Below, piece after piece: positions 1 to 8,206 of a DNA stretch of 64,000 bases. Below the pieces are notes generated by a model. That model saw nothing but the letters and a program-made list of their open reading frames with translations, did not search any database and had not been told where the DNA came from. Made by a program: the position numbers and the translations under genes. Source of the DNA: Desulfosudis oleivorans (GTDB lineage: Bacteria; Desulfobacterota; Desulfobacteria; Desulfobacterales; SURF-7); the NCBI GenBank assembly GCA_020723305.1, contig DYJC01000004.1, positions 262,261 through 326,260 on the forward strand. The letters run 5' to 3'. How positions within the stretch are numbered: the first letter of the stretch is position 1; every line of letters starts with the position of its first letter.

Positions 1-101
1 TTTTCTATCAGGACTACCTTGACATCAAACTTTGCCAGTTCAATGGCGGTTGTCAGGCCAGCCACACCACTTCCGATAATCAATACTTTTTTATCAGGCA
101 T
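1..101 (-). CDS. FAD/NAD(P)-binding oxidoreductase, N-terminal fragment (runs off left edge)
   Basis: Only the first about 33 codons are inside the window. They begin MPDKKVLIIGSGVAGLTTA, a Rossmann dinucleotide-binding signature (GxGxxG) followed by an acidic-ended second strand (VKVVLIE), as in HdrA-like or other flavin-dependent oxidoreductases. A GGGGGG stretch lies about 12 bases before the ATG at 101. An in-frame ATG at 140 would add 13 residues but has no visible ribosome site. The exact family cannot be told from so little sequence; HdrA-like is plausible for an anaerobe but is inference. It is divergent from the MerR gene to the right. Confidence 0.7.
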   Translation of the reverse strand, partial: MPDKKVLIIGSGVAGLTTAIELAKFDVKVVLIE

Positions 102-219
102 TCTCGATTCAATTCCCCCCTGATCACGCTTTGCAGACATGATCCATTTTACAATAGTGATGCTTCTAAACAGCAATACACAATGATATCCAAATAATAT
201 AAAAGTGATCACAGGTCAA

Positions 220-247
220 GGTAACAAAGAACAGGTAACAAAGAATT
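220..247. repeat. Short tandem direct repeat upstream of the MerR gene
   Basis: Two adjacent copies of a 14-base unit, GGTAACAAAGAACA and GGTAACAAAGAATT, lie at 220-233 and 234-247, between the divergent oxidoreductase and MerR genes. A TTGACA box at 250-255 with a weak TTATCC at 273-278 (17-base spacer) follows immediately. The repeat could be a regulator-binding site, but nothing in the sequence proves it. Confidence 0.4.
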
Positions 248-386
248 ACTTGACAGAATTCTTACCCCTGTTTTATCCTGCGTTCATTTTAGTTTACGAT
301 TTTTTACAACGGTTCATTATCCGGATAAAGCGATGAAGACACAGTACACTGAAATTCGCTTTGTATATCAACACAGGAGTTTCCAA

Positions 387-1136
387 TTGAAAATCAGCGA
401 ACTTGTTAAACAAACCGGGGTTACAAAAGAAACAATCCATTATTACATTCGGGAGGGCATCCTGCGTAAACCGAAAAAATCAGGGAAAAACACGGCTGAT
501 TATAATCAAAAATATATTGATCAGATCAACCTTATAAAATCTTTGCGTGAAAACTACTTCCTTCCCCTGCCTGTCATTAAGCAACTGATTACCATGCAGA
601 AGAAAAAATCAGATCTGGACCAAACCTCATTTCATTTTTTGAGTAATCATTTCAAACCGCTTGAGCAGCTATTATCCAATGAAATTATCGGCAGAGATAA
701 TTTTAAAAACAAAACCGGCCTCGATGACAATACGCTTTCATTAATGGAAGAATGGAATGTCATCAATGGTGAGGACATAGAGGGTACAACCCGTTATTTG
801 GCGGATGATGTGATCATCGGAAAACTGATTGCAGATATGAAACGGCTCGGCATGATACCAAAATCCGGTTTTGATCCCAAATTATTAAAAGAATTTACGG
901 ATTTTTTTCGTGAACTCGCCAAAAAAAATATCAAATTATTCTGGAATGCGAACTGGGGTGATATATCCATGGAAGAACTGACCATGAAAGGGATTCGGGC
1001 AACTGAGGTTTTAAGTCTGTTTTTTTATCACAGTTACCGGAAGGCGGTTCGTGAAGAATTTAAAGAATACATTAAAACCATAAATCCGGATCCAATTGTA
1101 AATATCCGGTCACGGCAATTCTCGATGAAAGCATAG
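387..1136 (+). CDS. MerR-family transcriptional regulator
   Basis: Begins (from TTG at 387) MKISELVKQTGVTKETIHYYIREGIL, the winged helix-turn-helix of MerR proteins, with the typical second wing segment (YNQKYIDQINLIKSLRE) and a hydrophobic/charged helix after it. The remaining about 150 residues form a large effector or dimer domain without obvious cysteine metal sites, so this is not a classical metal sensor. The TTG start is preferred because AGGAG lies 7 bases upstream and the protein then starts where MerR proteins normally start. An in-frame ATG at 333 would add 18 residues of non-family sequence. It probably regulates itself or the divergent flavin oxidoreductase; the inducer is unknown. 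Confidence 0.85.
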   Translation: MKISELVKQTGVTKETIHYYIREGILRKPKKSGKNTADYNQKYIDQINLIKSLRENYFLPLPVIKQLITMQKKKSDLDQTSFHFLSNHFKPLEQLLSNEIIGRDNFKNKTGLDDNTLSLMEEWNVINGEDIEGTTRYLADDVIIGKLIADMKRLGMIPKSGFDPKLLKEFTDFFRELAKKNIKLFWNANWGDISMEELTMKGIRATEVLSLFFYHSYRKAVREEFKEYIKTINPDPIVNIRSRQFSMKA

Positions 1137-1292
1137 AGAACGAAAGGAACTGAAGGTTCAAATTTCCCAAGATATTTTCCCATCATAAGTTTTGTAAATG
1201 GAGAGAACGCAAGCCGCATTCTTTCCCAACAACAGACTTCGGATCAGGCCTCTGGTTGATCCATCTTCATATAGTTGCTTGGTCATTTTGCC

Positions 1293-1460
1293 TCAATCTT
1301 CATTCAATTTATAGTCGTGACAAAAAACTTCGTCTACCCATCTCCTGGTATAGGCCCTAACAATGTCAGTAGACCGCCATGTAATATCATCATACCTGAT
1401 ACCTGGGCCCAAAATCCAAACCATTAACTCATTTTTCACCGCGAAATAGGATATATCGCC
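1293..1460 (-). pseudogene. Transposase remnant (DDE/IS4-like C-terminal fragment)
   Basis: On the minus strand an open stretch of about 55 codons, closed by stops on both sides, reads in part DDITWRSTDIVRAYTRRW followed by VDEVF. This resembles the end of IS4/IS701-type DDE transposases, where a W-x-[ST]-x-x-IV-x-x-Y-x-x-RW-x-x-E-x-F block carries the last catalytic acid. No start codon, inverted ends or remaining transposase sequence were found, so it is at most a relic. The rest of 1137-1560 holds no convincing gene. The assignment rests on motif recognition by eye only. Confidence 0.4.
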
Positions 1461-1561
1461 TTAATTTCTCCCTTTTCTATCCGGTTTTTCCAAGCCTTTC
1501 AAACAGCACATAACATATTGCCAAAAAAATCCTGTGCTGATTATATATCTGATTATATATC

Positions 1562-1590
1562 TTGACAGCCCCCTTTTTGTCGGCTATAAC
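1562..1590 (+). promoter_or_regulatory. Sigma-70-type promoter for the small membrane protein gene
   Basis: TTGACA at 1562-1567, a 17-base spacer and TATAAC at 1585-1590 give an almost consensus housekeeping promoter on the plus strand. Transcription would start near 1597, leaving a leader of about 180 bases before the ATG at 1779. It is the only obvious promoter before that gene. Confidence 0.6.
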
Positions 1591-1778
1591 CCATAGCCAC
1601 TGAACGAATAATTAACATCATCTATCATAATGTACATTTAAAAAAACAGCAAAAATATTCAAAAACTCATCCAAATGAGATAATAAATCGTAGTCAATTG
1701 TCACACGGATCATACCGGAAAATAATTTCTATTTCCCGGCGAAAGTTTACGACTGAAAATCCTATGGAAGGGACCGTT

Positions 1779-1988
1779 ATGGAAAACAAATCAAATAATG
1801 CTACTGTAGACAAGCTTTTTGATGCTAACGCAAATGATTGCGGCTGCCCGGTTTCGGCGGATGTTGATCTGGATAATATCAAAATTGATACCATCCAGTT
1901 TGATGACCTTAAGAAAACAATTCTGTTGCCCATTGCCGTGACATTAGCTGTTTTGGCCGGTATTGCTGGCTTATTTTTTTACTTTTAG
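1779..1988 (+). CDS. Small single-span membrane protein (69 aa), unknown function
   Basis: Starts at the ATG at 1779, preceded by GGAAGGGACC at ideal spacing. A longer in-frame reading back to 1698 lacks a ribosome site. The product has a polar N-terminal half with a CGCP motif and an acidic stretch (DVDLDNIKIDTIQFDD), then one C-terminal hydrophobic helix (ILLPIAVTLAVLAGIAGLFF) ending two residues before the stop. It would be tail-anchored with its body in the cytoplasm, or a leader-type peptide. I do not recognise the family. It converges with the acyl carrier protein/FAAL cluster and has its own strong promoter. Whether it belongs with that cluster is unknown. Confidence 0.6.
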   Translation: MENKSNNATVDKLFDANANDCGCPVSADVDLDNIKIDTIQFDDLKKTILLPIAVTLAVLAGIAGLFFYF

Positions 1989-2004
1989 CGAACCAGACAA
2001 CTAC

Positions 2005-2134
2005 AAGCCACCTCAAAAAAGATTTTGGTTCAAAATCAAGGTGGATTTAGATTTCGAATCGCAGGCATACATGACGTATGTCGAGGATTTGAAATCTGAA
2101 TCCAACGCAAAATTTGGGTCAAAATACTTTTTTG
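2005..2134. repeat. Dispersed hairpin repeat A, copy 1
   Basis: About 130 bases starting AAGCCACCTCAAAAAA and ending in a T-run. The reverse complement of 26901-27041 matches it nearly base for base, including CGCAGGCATACA and GTCGAGGATTTGAAAT. The whole element is an imperfect inverted repeat centred on CATAC/GTATG. This copy has lost much of the 3' terminal arm seen in copy 2. No gene was recognised between 1989 and 2375; open frames there are by-products of the repeat. Confidence 0.8.
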
Positions 2135-2375
2135 TTTTGATTATGATCCGCAAATCCAATTGAGATACGAATGGCGAACTAATTGATACGGGGGCAGTTC
2201 TACCTAAAATACAAACCCAAACAGCGGATAAAATTTTTGACAGTCATAAACGGCAATGTAATACACTTTTCCCGATATTCGAAAATAGTGGTTAGAAAAA
2301 TCTTAACTCAGGAGTCATTCGCCCTACCAATTCAAAATCTCCTACCTTTAATGATGGCTTCTGGACAAGATGTTT

Positions 2376-2669
2376 TCATACAGCTTTTCGTCCTTCTAAA
2401 AAAATTTCACTCTCAACGAGTGGTAATGCCTGTTCCAAATACTGAATCAAATCACCAATTGTGTTCAAAACCATTATTTCTTCCAGTATTGGTTCAAATC
2501 CATATAGCTCTGCTACCACAGATACCATTTCCATAATTTTTAGGCTGCTGAACCCAAGATCTTCGATAAATTTTAATTCGTAATCAAATTTGATTTTCTT
2601 AGACACCGACAGCTGCAAAATAATTTTGTAAATGTCCTCTTCAATCCGGTTTTTGGCAATGGCCTCCAT
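2376..2669 (-). CDS. Acyl carrier protein-like protein
   Basis: A 97-residue acidic helical protein with the carrier-protein core DLGFSSLKIMEMV. Ser42 sits where ACPs carry the 4'-phosphopantetheine-accepting serine of the D-S-L motif (here F-S-S-L). The length and the helix II/III pattern after it (VVAELYGFEPILEEI) fit a discrete ACP or peptidyl-carrier-like domain. It lies last in a minus-strand cluster directly after a fatty acyl-AMP ligase, the usual partner that loads an acyl chain onto such a carrier. The variant motif means it is probably a dedicated carrier, not the housekeeping AcpP. Confidence 0.85.
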   Translation of the reverse strand: MEAIAKNRIEEDIYKIILQLSVSKKIKFDYELKFIEDLGFSSLKIMEMVSVVAELYGFEPILEEIMVLNTIGDLIQYLEQALPLVESEIFLEGRKAV

Positions 2670-2735
2670 GCGCTCCTTCCTCCTGAGTAACGTTCAAAAA
2701 TTGACTGCTTTCCGGCTATCCATCCCCAATCTTTA

Positions 2736-4508
2736 TCATATTTCTGCTCTTAGCTCTTTGTTAAGATCTATATACATTTTGCGGCACAGCGATCGCTGAA
2801 TTTTTCCACTAGATGTTTTTGGTATAGCACCTTTGGGAATCAAGTTGACATCATCCGGCACTATCCGAAGATTTTCCCAAATTGCAGCTCGAACTTTTCT
2901 GACCAACTCCTCCTTTGTGGTAGAATCGGATAAGGGTGTTTCGCATAGTAGAATCAAATCCTCGGTTCCGCTCATATAATTTTGAACACCAAAGGCCGCC
3001 ACACAACCTTTTCGTATCCCTTCCACGGAAGCTGCAATCCTTTCCATATCATACGGATAAATATTTCTGCCCTGCTTGATGATCATTTCTTTTCGACGAC
3101 CATTCACAAAAAGCATTCTCCCATGAATAAATCCTAAATCACCGGTTCGCAACCAACCGTCCACAAAGGCATTCTCCGTCTCCTCTTGATTACGATAATA
3201 CCCGATAAAAAGGCTTGGGCTTTTGACAAGTATTTCTCCAATTTCTCCTTCACAGCGTATCTTTCCTTTTTCATCTACAATCTGAACGGCTTGGCCGACA
3301 AGCGGATAACCGACTGAAACCAATGAAACGGCGTTATCCTCAGCTGTGTTTGTTGCTGCAACGGCAACATTCCTGCTTTCAATCCCGTCTCGCTTGAAAT
3401 ATTGCACAATTGTAGTTTCTCTCGATATTGGCACAAAGGTTGCGGCCAAGCTGTTCTCAGCCATGCCATAACCAGGGAAAAAAACAGTGTCGTTTTTCAG
3501 CCCGCATGAACTGAACTTTTCGATAAATCGTTGCAGTGTTTTGCTGTCAATCGGCTCAGCGGCATTGAAAGCCAATCGCCAATTGCTTAAATCAATATTT
3601 GTCAGTTTATTATCAGGAATGCGTGACACACAATAATTATATGCAAAATTCGGTGCCGGGCTTATGGTGACCTGGTATTTTGTCATATTTTCAAGCCACA
3701 GAGAAGGATTTAATAGAAATGCCTCCGGCACCATGGCAATCAAAATGAAATCCCAATATAAACTTCCTAGAAGGCTGCCGATAAGCCCCATGTCATGATA
3801 CAAGGGAAGCCAGCTTAAACCTATGTCGTTTTCCGTCACACGCGCAGCCACACCAATCCCGTGAATATTATGGAGGAGGTTTCTATGAGTCAGCATGACT
3901 CCCTTAGGCTTACCTGTAGTTCCGGAAGTGTATTGAATCAAAGCAAGATCCTCGGCCTTGATTTCCGGAAGTACTTGGAATTCGTCTGCAGGTACGGTCT
4001 TTTTCGTCATCTCATTGATAAACAAAATCTCTTGAAGCAACTTCGAAATTTTAATAGAATCGTTGACAAACATCTTAATCTGGTCAAAAGTAATTAAAAA
4101 TCTAGCTTCACAATCAGCAACAATATGCTCCAAATTATTCAAGTAGTTTTCAATGCCCTTTGAACCAAATGGCGGAGCGATTGGAACCGGGACACCACCG
4201 GCCATCAAGACACCGAAAAAAGATCGCACAAAGTCAAAACTGGTTGGAAGCATGATGATGACCTTGTCATTTTTTTCAAGGCCCTGACGCTTCAAATATT
4301 GTGCAATGAACGTCGCTTCTGTTTTAATCTCATTAGCTGTGGCCCTACTTTCATTATTATTGATATCCAAAAAGATAATGGATTGTTTTTGTTTCCCACG
4401 AAGTCGTGTAAGCATGGAAATAAGTGTTTCCGCTTGCAGTGTGTACGTATCTTTGTTTTCGATATATGCAATTGGTTTGGATGTGATATTTTCAGGCCAC
4501 TGCTTCAT
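2736..4508 (-). CDS. Fatty acyl-AMP ligase (FAAL) / acyl-ACP-loading adenylating enzyme
   Basis: A full-length 590-residue ANL-superfamily enzyme. The ATP loop YTSGTTGKPKGVMLTH lies near residues 193-208, GYGMAEN forms the A5 motif, RTGDLGF the hinge-side A7 motif and GRRKEMIIKQGRNIYP the A8 region; the last is the form typical of FAALs (Y-P instead of the acyl-CoA synthetase continuation). C-terminal SSGKIQR carries the catalytic lysine. FAALs activate a fatty acid as acyl-AMP and pass it to an ACP or PKS/NRPS carrier instead of CoA. The start at 4508 is chosen because GGAAAGGAG precedes it. A longer frame to 4616 would overlap the upstream gene and lacks a ribosome site. The ACP gene follows 66 bases downstream. 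Confidence 0.88.
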   Translation of the reverse strand: MKQWPENITSKPIAYIENKDTYTLQAETLISMLTRLRGKQKQSIIFLDINNNESRATANEIKTEATFIAQYLKRQGLEKNDKVIIMLPTSFDFVRSFFGVLMAGGVPVPIAPPFGSKGIENYLNNLEHIVADCEARFLITFDQIKMFVNDSIKISKLLQEILFINEMTKKTVPADEFQVLPEIKAEDLALIQYTSGTTGKPKGVMLTHRNLLHNIHGIGVAARVTENDIGLSWLPLYHDMGLIGSLLGSLYWDFILIAMVPEAFLLNPSLWLENMTKYQVTISPAPNFAYNYCVSRIPDNKLTNIDLSNWRLAFNAAEPIDSKTLQRFIEKFSSCGLKNDTVFFPGYGMAENSLAATFVPISRETTIVQYFKRDGIESRNVAVAATNTAEDNAVSLVSVGYPLVGQAVQIVDEKGKIRCEGEIGEILVKSPSLFIGYYRNQEETENAFVDGWLRTGDLGFIHGRMLFVNGRRKEMIIKQGRNIYPYDMERIAASVEGIRKGCVAAFGVQNYMSGTEDLILLCETPLSDSTTKEELVRKVRAAIWENLRIVPDDVNLIPKGAIPKTSSGKIQRSLCRKMYIDLNKELRAEI

Positions 4509-4549
4509 ATTCTTGGCTCCTTTCCGGTCTGCTATTCCCGAGTTTATTA

Positions 4550-5569
4550 TTAACAACCGGTAAATTTTGGAAAGTAGATCCCGATTTCTTCCTGGTTTAT
4601 GACTGAACCGATGCAATTTGCTTTTTTATTGCGACGCTGCAAGCCCTTGATCAGATATTGAACATAGGTATAATTATTTTGGTATAATCCAATGCCGATG
4701 GCTTGGATGAAAAGTCCTATGAAAGTCGATGGATGCAGATTATTGTGATACAGCGGTACGGATTTATCCATATTGCATTTCGCTTTTAGCAGGTCCAGAC
4801 ATTTTGATGCAAAGACATATAAGGACATATAGCTTTCCAGATGGGAGCCTGTATTCAGACATTCTGAATGAAGCAATTGACCCCAATGAGTAAAAACAAA
4901 TTTTGCATCAATAAATTTTAATAATCTTCCGTCCTTATCAAATTTTATAACATTCTTATAATCAGATAGACGCAACATCCATTCGATCCGGATTCCGGCG
5001 CTATGCTCCTGCACAGATTCGGTTACCAGATCCCGCCCGTCTTCATAAGCCTCAGCAGTTTCATTCTCAAAATAGTGCTGCAATTGAGTTTTTTTGTTCA
5101 TTTCAAGGAAACTTAATGCACTGAGCAGAATTTCAGGCAGATGGAAACAATGCAAACGACTTACCTGTAGCTTACTAAAATTCTCAAGTTGAAAATTTTC
5201 ACCGGTTAATTCTTCTTGAATGCGATTGTTTAAATAATGATAGTTGCATTTTATCCCCTGACTGCCTGCGAATTTTGGATCCAAAAAAATCCATCTTATT
5301 TTACACTTAAAATCCATTTCCAATTCGATGATTGTTTGCAGGATAGCATCCATTTGCTGAATTCCGGCGAATGTTTTCTGCCAACCAGTAATAAAATAAC
5401 CATCCATGCTTTTTTTTATATCGGTTCCTCTGCTGCGACTTGCCAGGTAATTATCGGACATGGCCACATATCCGGCTTGCGCCACAGTTTGCGAGGTTTT
5501 GGTCAAAGGGTTGTTCTTAATAAGCAACGCCGGTACTCGATTCATTTTGTTATCTTCCATTATTTTCAT
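4550..5569 (-). CDS. Conserved-looking protein of unknown function in the FAAL cluster (339 aa)
   Basis: I do not recognise this protein. It is a soluble, His/Tyr/Asn-rich polypeptide with no signal peptide or membrane span. Features that could matter are DPKFAGSQG, a run of conserved-looking HCFHLPE, FTHWGQLLHSEC and a C-terminal YHNNLHPSTFIG followed by a Gly/Ile-rich helix. Possible starts are 5569, 5560 and 5545 (GGAAG before the last). It sits between the degraded adenylating enzyme (10-base gap) and FAAL (42-base gap), so it is almost certainly co-transcribed. Its place in the cluster suggests a tailoring or condensing step on the carrier-bound acyl chain, but this is inference. Confidence 0.75.
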   Translation of the reverse strand: MKIMEDNKMNRVPALLIKNNPLTKTSQTVAQAGYVAMSDNYLASRSRGTDIKKSMDGYFITGWQKTFAGIQQMDAILQTIIELEMDFKCKIRWIFLDPKFAGSQGIKCNYHYLNNRIQEELTGENFQLENFSKLQVSRLHCFHLPEILLSALSFLEMNKKTQLQHYFENETAEAYEDGRDLVTESVQEHSAGIRIEWMLRLSDYKNVIKFDKDGRLLKFIDAKFVFTHWGQLLHSECLNTGSHLESYMSLYVFASKCLDLLKAKCNMDKSVPLYHNNLHPSTFIGLFIQAIGIGLYQNNYTYVQYLIKGLQRRNKKANCIGSVINQEEIGIYFPKFTGC

Positions 5570-5578
5570 TCTTTTAAT

Positions 5579-7180
5579 TTAAGCAAAGAGAGTTCTCTCT
5601 TCGTCCGGTATGGATTGTCTGGACCATTGTCTGAGAATATTTTTATTGAGCTTTCCGGACAGGTCTATCGGCAATTGAGCAAGAATGTAAATCTCATCCG
5701 GCACACTGTCTTGCTGTAACTGCTGGCCGCACAAAGCAAACAACTCGTTCGGTTCCAGTTTTTCACCGGGATTGGGAATGACAAAAGCAAAAATTTTCAA
5801 TTTTTGTTCCCTTACAAATACAACCGCTACTTCTTGAACATGTCTATGCTGCAATAAAGATGTTTCGATTTCCGTTGATAGAATAAAACCAGCAGAATTA
5901 TTTTCCTGTTCCGACTTTTTTCCAAACAGGCAAATATAATTGTCATCATCATAACGGGCCAGTATGCCGGTTCCGAACCATCCGTCATCATGTCCTGAAT
6001 TACCGGTTTGACCGGAAGGATGATATAGGCTGTTCATGAAAGATCCTTTTACCAAAAGCTCACCGGTTTCGCCTTGAGCCACAGATTCGTTTTCATTATC
6101 TACTATTTTAATTTCAATACCCGGAGTCGGTATCCCGACATTGCAAAAACGATAAGCAGCTCCCTGCGTTGGTTCTGAAAGCAACACAATTCCGGTTGCT
6201 TCAATCGAAAAAAAACCGAATTGCAGCCGATAGTCTTGCCGGCCATCTGGGAATTTTTCAACCTTGCCGGCGTTGAATGAATTATACAATACAATCGTGG
6301 AAAGATTGGCCAAATCCGCAAATTGAAATACCGATGTAGCTGTTATAATTCTCCATAACAAGGGCCGGGTGACAACCAACAGAGCATCAACCTCTGTAAT
6401 TTTTTTAATCACCTTGTTTGGATTCAAGGTAGTCAGAAGGTGAACCCCATTGCCCGACAAAAGCTCACTCAACATTACGAAAAAGCCTTCCGGTGTGTAC
6501 AGAGGTTCCGTACAGATGATTCGACAATTGTTATCATCTAAAATGCTTTTAAGCGATTCAGTCATTCTGTAGCAGTTTTCATGGCTAATGCATACACCGT
6601 TTTGCAACCCATCTCCTTCCGGCTGCAACCAAAGCATCGCTGTGTCATTTGGCATTACTGCCGATCTTAAACCTTTTATTCCTACCGGTTTATAAAGCTC
6701 CTGAAAATCCACTACACCTTGTTCTTTTTTAAGCAAATCAATTCCAAACAACCAATTGATATTTCGTAAATTTCTACTTACACACAAGATCTTTTGCTGA
6801 ATACTGGCCACACCGATATGATCAGCAAATATGACGGCATAAACATCAGCGAATTTCAACAATCGCCGAATTTCTGATTCTTCCAGATAGGGGTTGAGGG
6901 GCAAGGCCCATGCACCGATTTTAAAAAGTGCGAAACAGGCGATAACATACTCTTTACGGTTGTTCATCAACAGGGCAACTTTTTTTCCTTTTGAAATACC
7001 GTATGTTTCTAGATTCCGTGCACAAGCCACAACCCGATCATGGAGTTCCTGATAGGAAATGGTTTCATCATCAAGCACTATCGCAACTGTTTCTGCTTGA
7101 TGTTTGGAAATTTTTGCATACTGTTCGAACAAGGCATCAAACAGCATGTCGTTATTTACGATCTGGGCATTTCGTATCAT
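5579..7180 (-). CDS. ANL-superfamily (acyl-CoA synthetase-like) protein with degraded ATP-binding loop
   Basis: The N-terminal half is clearly ANL: TISYQELHDRVVACARNLE, then GKKVALLMNNRKEYVIACFALFKIGA and LPLNPYLEESEI. Where the ATP loop (TSGTTGxPKG) should be, near residues 184-200, it reads WLQPEGDGLQNGVCISH, with no serine/threonine-glycine run and no lysine. The A7/A8 region is also altered (GTGILARYDDD; GKKSEQENNSAG instead of GRxKExIxxxG). The C-terminal SGKLNKN keeps the catalytic-type lysine. It is 533 residues, full-length and uninterrupted, so the change looks like functional divergence and not decay. It may bind the acyl substrate or act as a partner for FAAL rather than adenylate. 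Confidence 0.8.
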   Translation of the reverse strand: MIRNAQIVNNDMLFDALFEQYAKISKHQAETVAIVLDDETISYQELHDRVVACARNLETYGISKGKKVALLMNNRKEYVIACFALFKIGAWALPLNPYLEESEIRRLLKFADVYAVIFADHIGVASIQQKILCVSRNLRNINWLFGIDLLKKEQGVVDFQELYKPVGIKGLRSAVMPNDTAMLWLQPEGDGLQNGVCISHENCYRMTESLKSILDDNNCRIICTEPLYTPEGFFVMLSELLSGNGVHLLTTLNPNKVIKKITEVDALLVVTRPLLWRIITATSVFQFADLANLSTIVLYNSFNAGKVEKFPDGRQDYRLQFGFFSIEATGIVLLSEPTQGAAYRFCNVGIPTPGIEIKIVDNENESVAQGETGELLVKGSFMNSLYHPSGQTGNSGHDDGWFGTGILARYDDDNYICLFGKKSEQENNSAGFILSTEIETSLLQHRHVQEVAVVFVREQKLKIFAFVIPNPGEKLEPNELFALCGQQLQQDSVPDEIYILAQLPIDLSGKLNKNILRQWSRQSIPDEERTLFA

Positions 7181-7264
7181 ATATCTTTCATTCCTTAGGT
7201 GAGCAGCACTTTACATCTTTTTTTTCAAAGCAGCAAGATCTCCCTGGTGTTGCACCATTACGGA

Positions 7265-8176
7265 TCAGACACCGGCAAATTGCTCTTCGATCATAGTAAT
7301 CATCATATCCGTACTTTCATAAAATCTGGTATCATAAATCAAGGTATCTGCTTTCTGCCGGGCTGATTCCAAACTAGTTTCCGAGTTTTTCATATACATG
7401 GAATTACCGAACACTTTCATATCGGGGATCATCTCTCTCACTCTGGGTTGAATCTCAATTATGTCGCTTTTAAAGAAGTCCCATCTATGTGTAAAAGCGA
7501 CATCGATCTTCTTGAGGCAAACTTCCCGGCATGCGCCGGCCATCATTTTAAAATAACGGGCCGTCGGACAGGCTCTTGCAATTGTAATCAACACCCCGTT
7601 TAATAGAATACCGATCCGGTAGCCTTTTTCTTTTAAATTGTCCGAGCTGTTTAAGATATGTGGCAGGACCGGAATCTCAATTTCAAAATTATTGTTGGTA
7701 TGTCTTTCAAAAAAAGAATACATCCATTCATTATCCATATTGCTCCGTAAAAAGCTATCAGCAATCTGGGATGACTCCGGTTCGAAGATGTGTGCGTACC
7801 ACGGAGTAAATTCATAAGAAAATGAGATACCGGTTCCTAACGAAATATTCAGATTCAAATCGGCATGTGTATCTTGAATATGTCGCAATGTTCCATAATC
7901 GTTCACTACAATTGCATTCACCTTCTCTGCAACCTGGTCTACATATCGGCATACCTTGTCAAAATGACTCTCAAAGGCAACCGGGATGATCGCTTTCCGT
8001 TCAAACTCATCGGTTTTCCGCATTATTGTTTCAACCGTATCTATATCCGGTAAGTGTAGATAACAGCCTTCGTTACCGAAGCTGATCACATCCACACCGA
8101 TTTCTTTGATTCTGGTCAAGAATTCATCATCCAGTAATTTGCTATAGTCAGTCACTCTTATTTCCAGCTTCTTCAT
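7265..8176 (-). CDS. U32-family protein resembling UbiV
   Basis: A 303-residue TIM-barrel-type U32 protein (VISFGNEGCYLHLPD, IVVNDYGTLRHI, NISLGTGISFSYEF). Cysteines 38, 203, 216 and 220 have the spacing C...C-x12-C-x3-C reported for the 4Fe-4S ligands of E. coli UbiV (recalled as C39, C180, C193, C197). UbiV with UbiU hydroxylates ubiquinone precursors without oxygen; other U32 enzymes hydroxylate tRNA or rRNA using prephenate. A start at the ATG at 8176 is chosen for GGAG 6 bases upstream; the longer reading starts with GTG inside that site. It follows the U32 partner gene by 30 bases, as ubiV follows ubiU. The substrate here is more likely the cluster's own product than quinone. Confidence 0.85.
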   Translation of the reverse strand: MKKLEIRVTDYSKLLDDEFLTRIKEIGVDVISFGNEGCYLHLPDIDTVETIMRKTDEFERKAIIPVAFESHFDKVCRYVDQVAEKVNAIVVNDYGTLRHIQDTHADLNLNISLGTGISFSYEFTPWYAHIFEPESSQIADSFLRSNMDNEWMYSFFERHTNNNFEIEIPVLPHILNSSDNLKEKGYRIGILLNGVLITIARACPTARYFKMMAGACREVCLKKIDVAFTHRWDFFKSDIIEIQPRVREMIPDMKVFGNSMYMKNSETSLESARQKADTLIYDTRFYESTDMMITMIEEQFAGV

Positions 8177-8206
8177 AAGGTTCTCCACTTTCGTATCAGT
8201 TATTCG

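Noticed and set aside
333-386. ATG at 333 as MerR start
   Set aside because: It would add 18 residues outside the family's N-terminus, while TTG at 387 has an AGGAG site at 7 bases; kept only as an alternative.
1034-1219. Minus-strand 61-codon frame under the MerR gene end
   Set aside because: Mostly antisense to the MerR gene; the outer part is short and has no recognised family or consistent frame.
1540-1563. Short tandem repeat of GATTATATATCT
   Set aside because: Only two units; simple AT-rich repetition without further structure.
1963-2163. Plus-strand 66-codon frame following the small membrane protein
   Set aside because: Produced by repeat A copy 1; no start signal.
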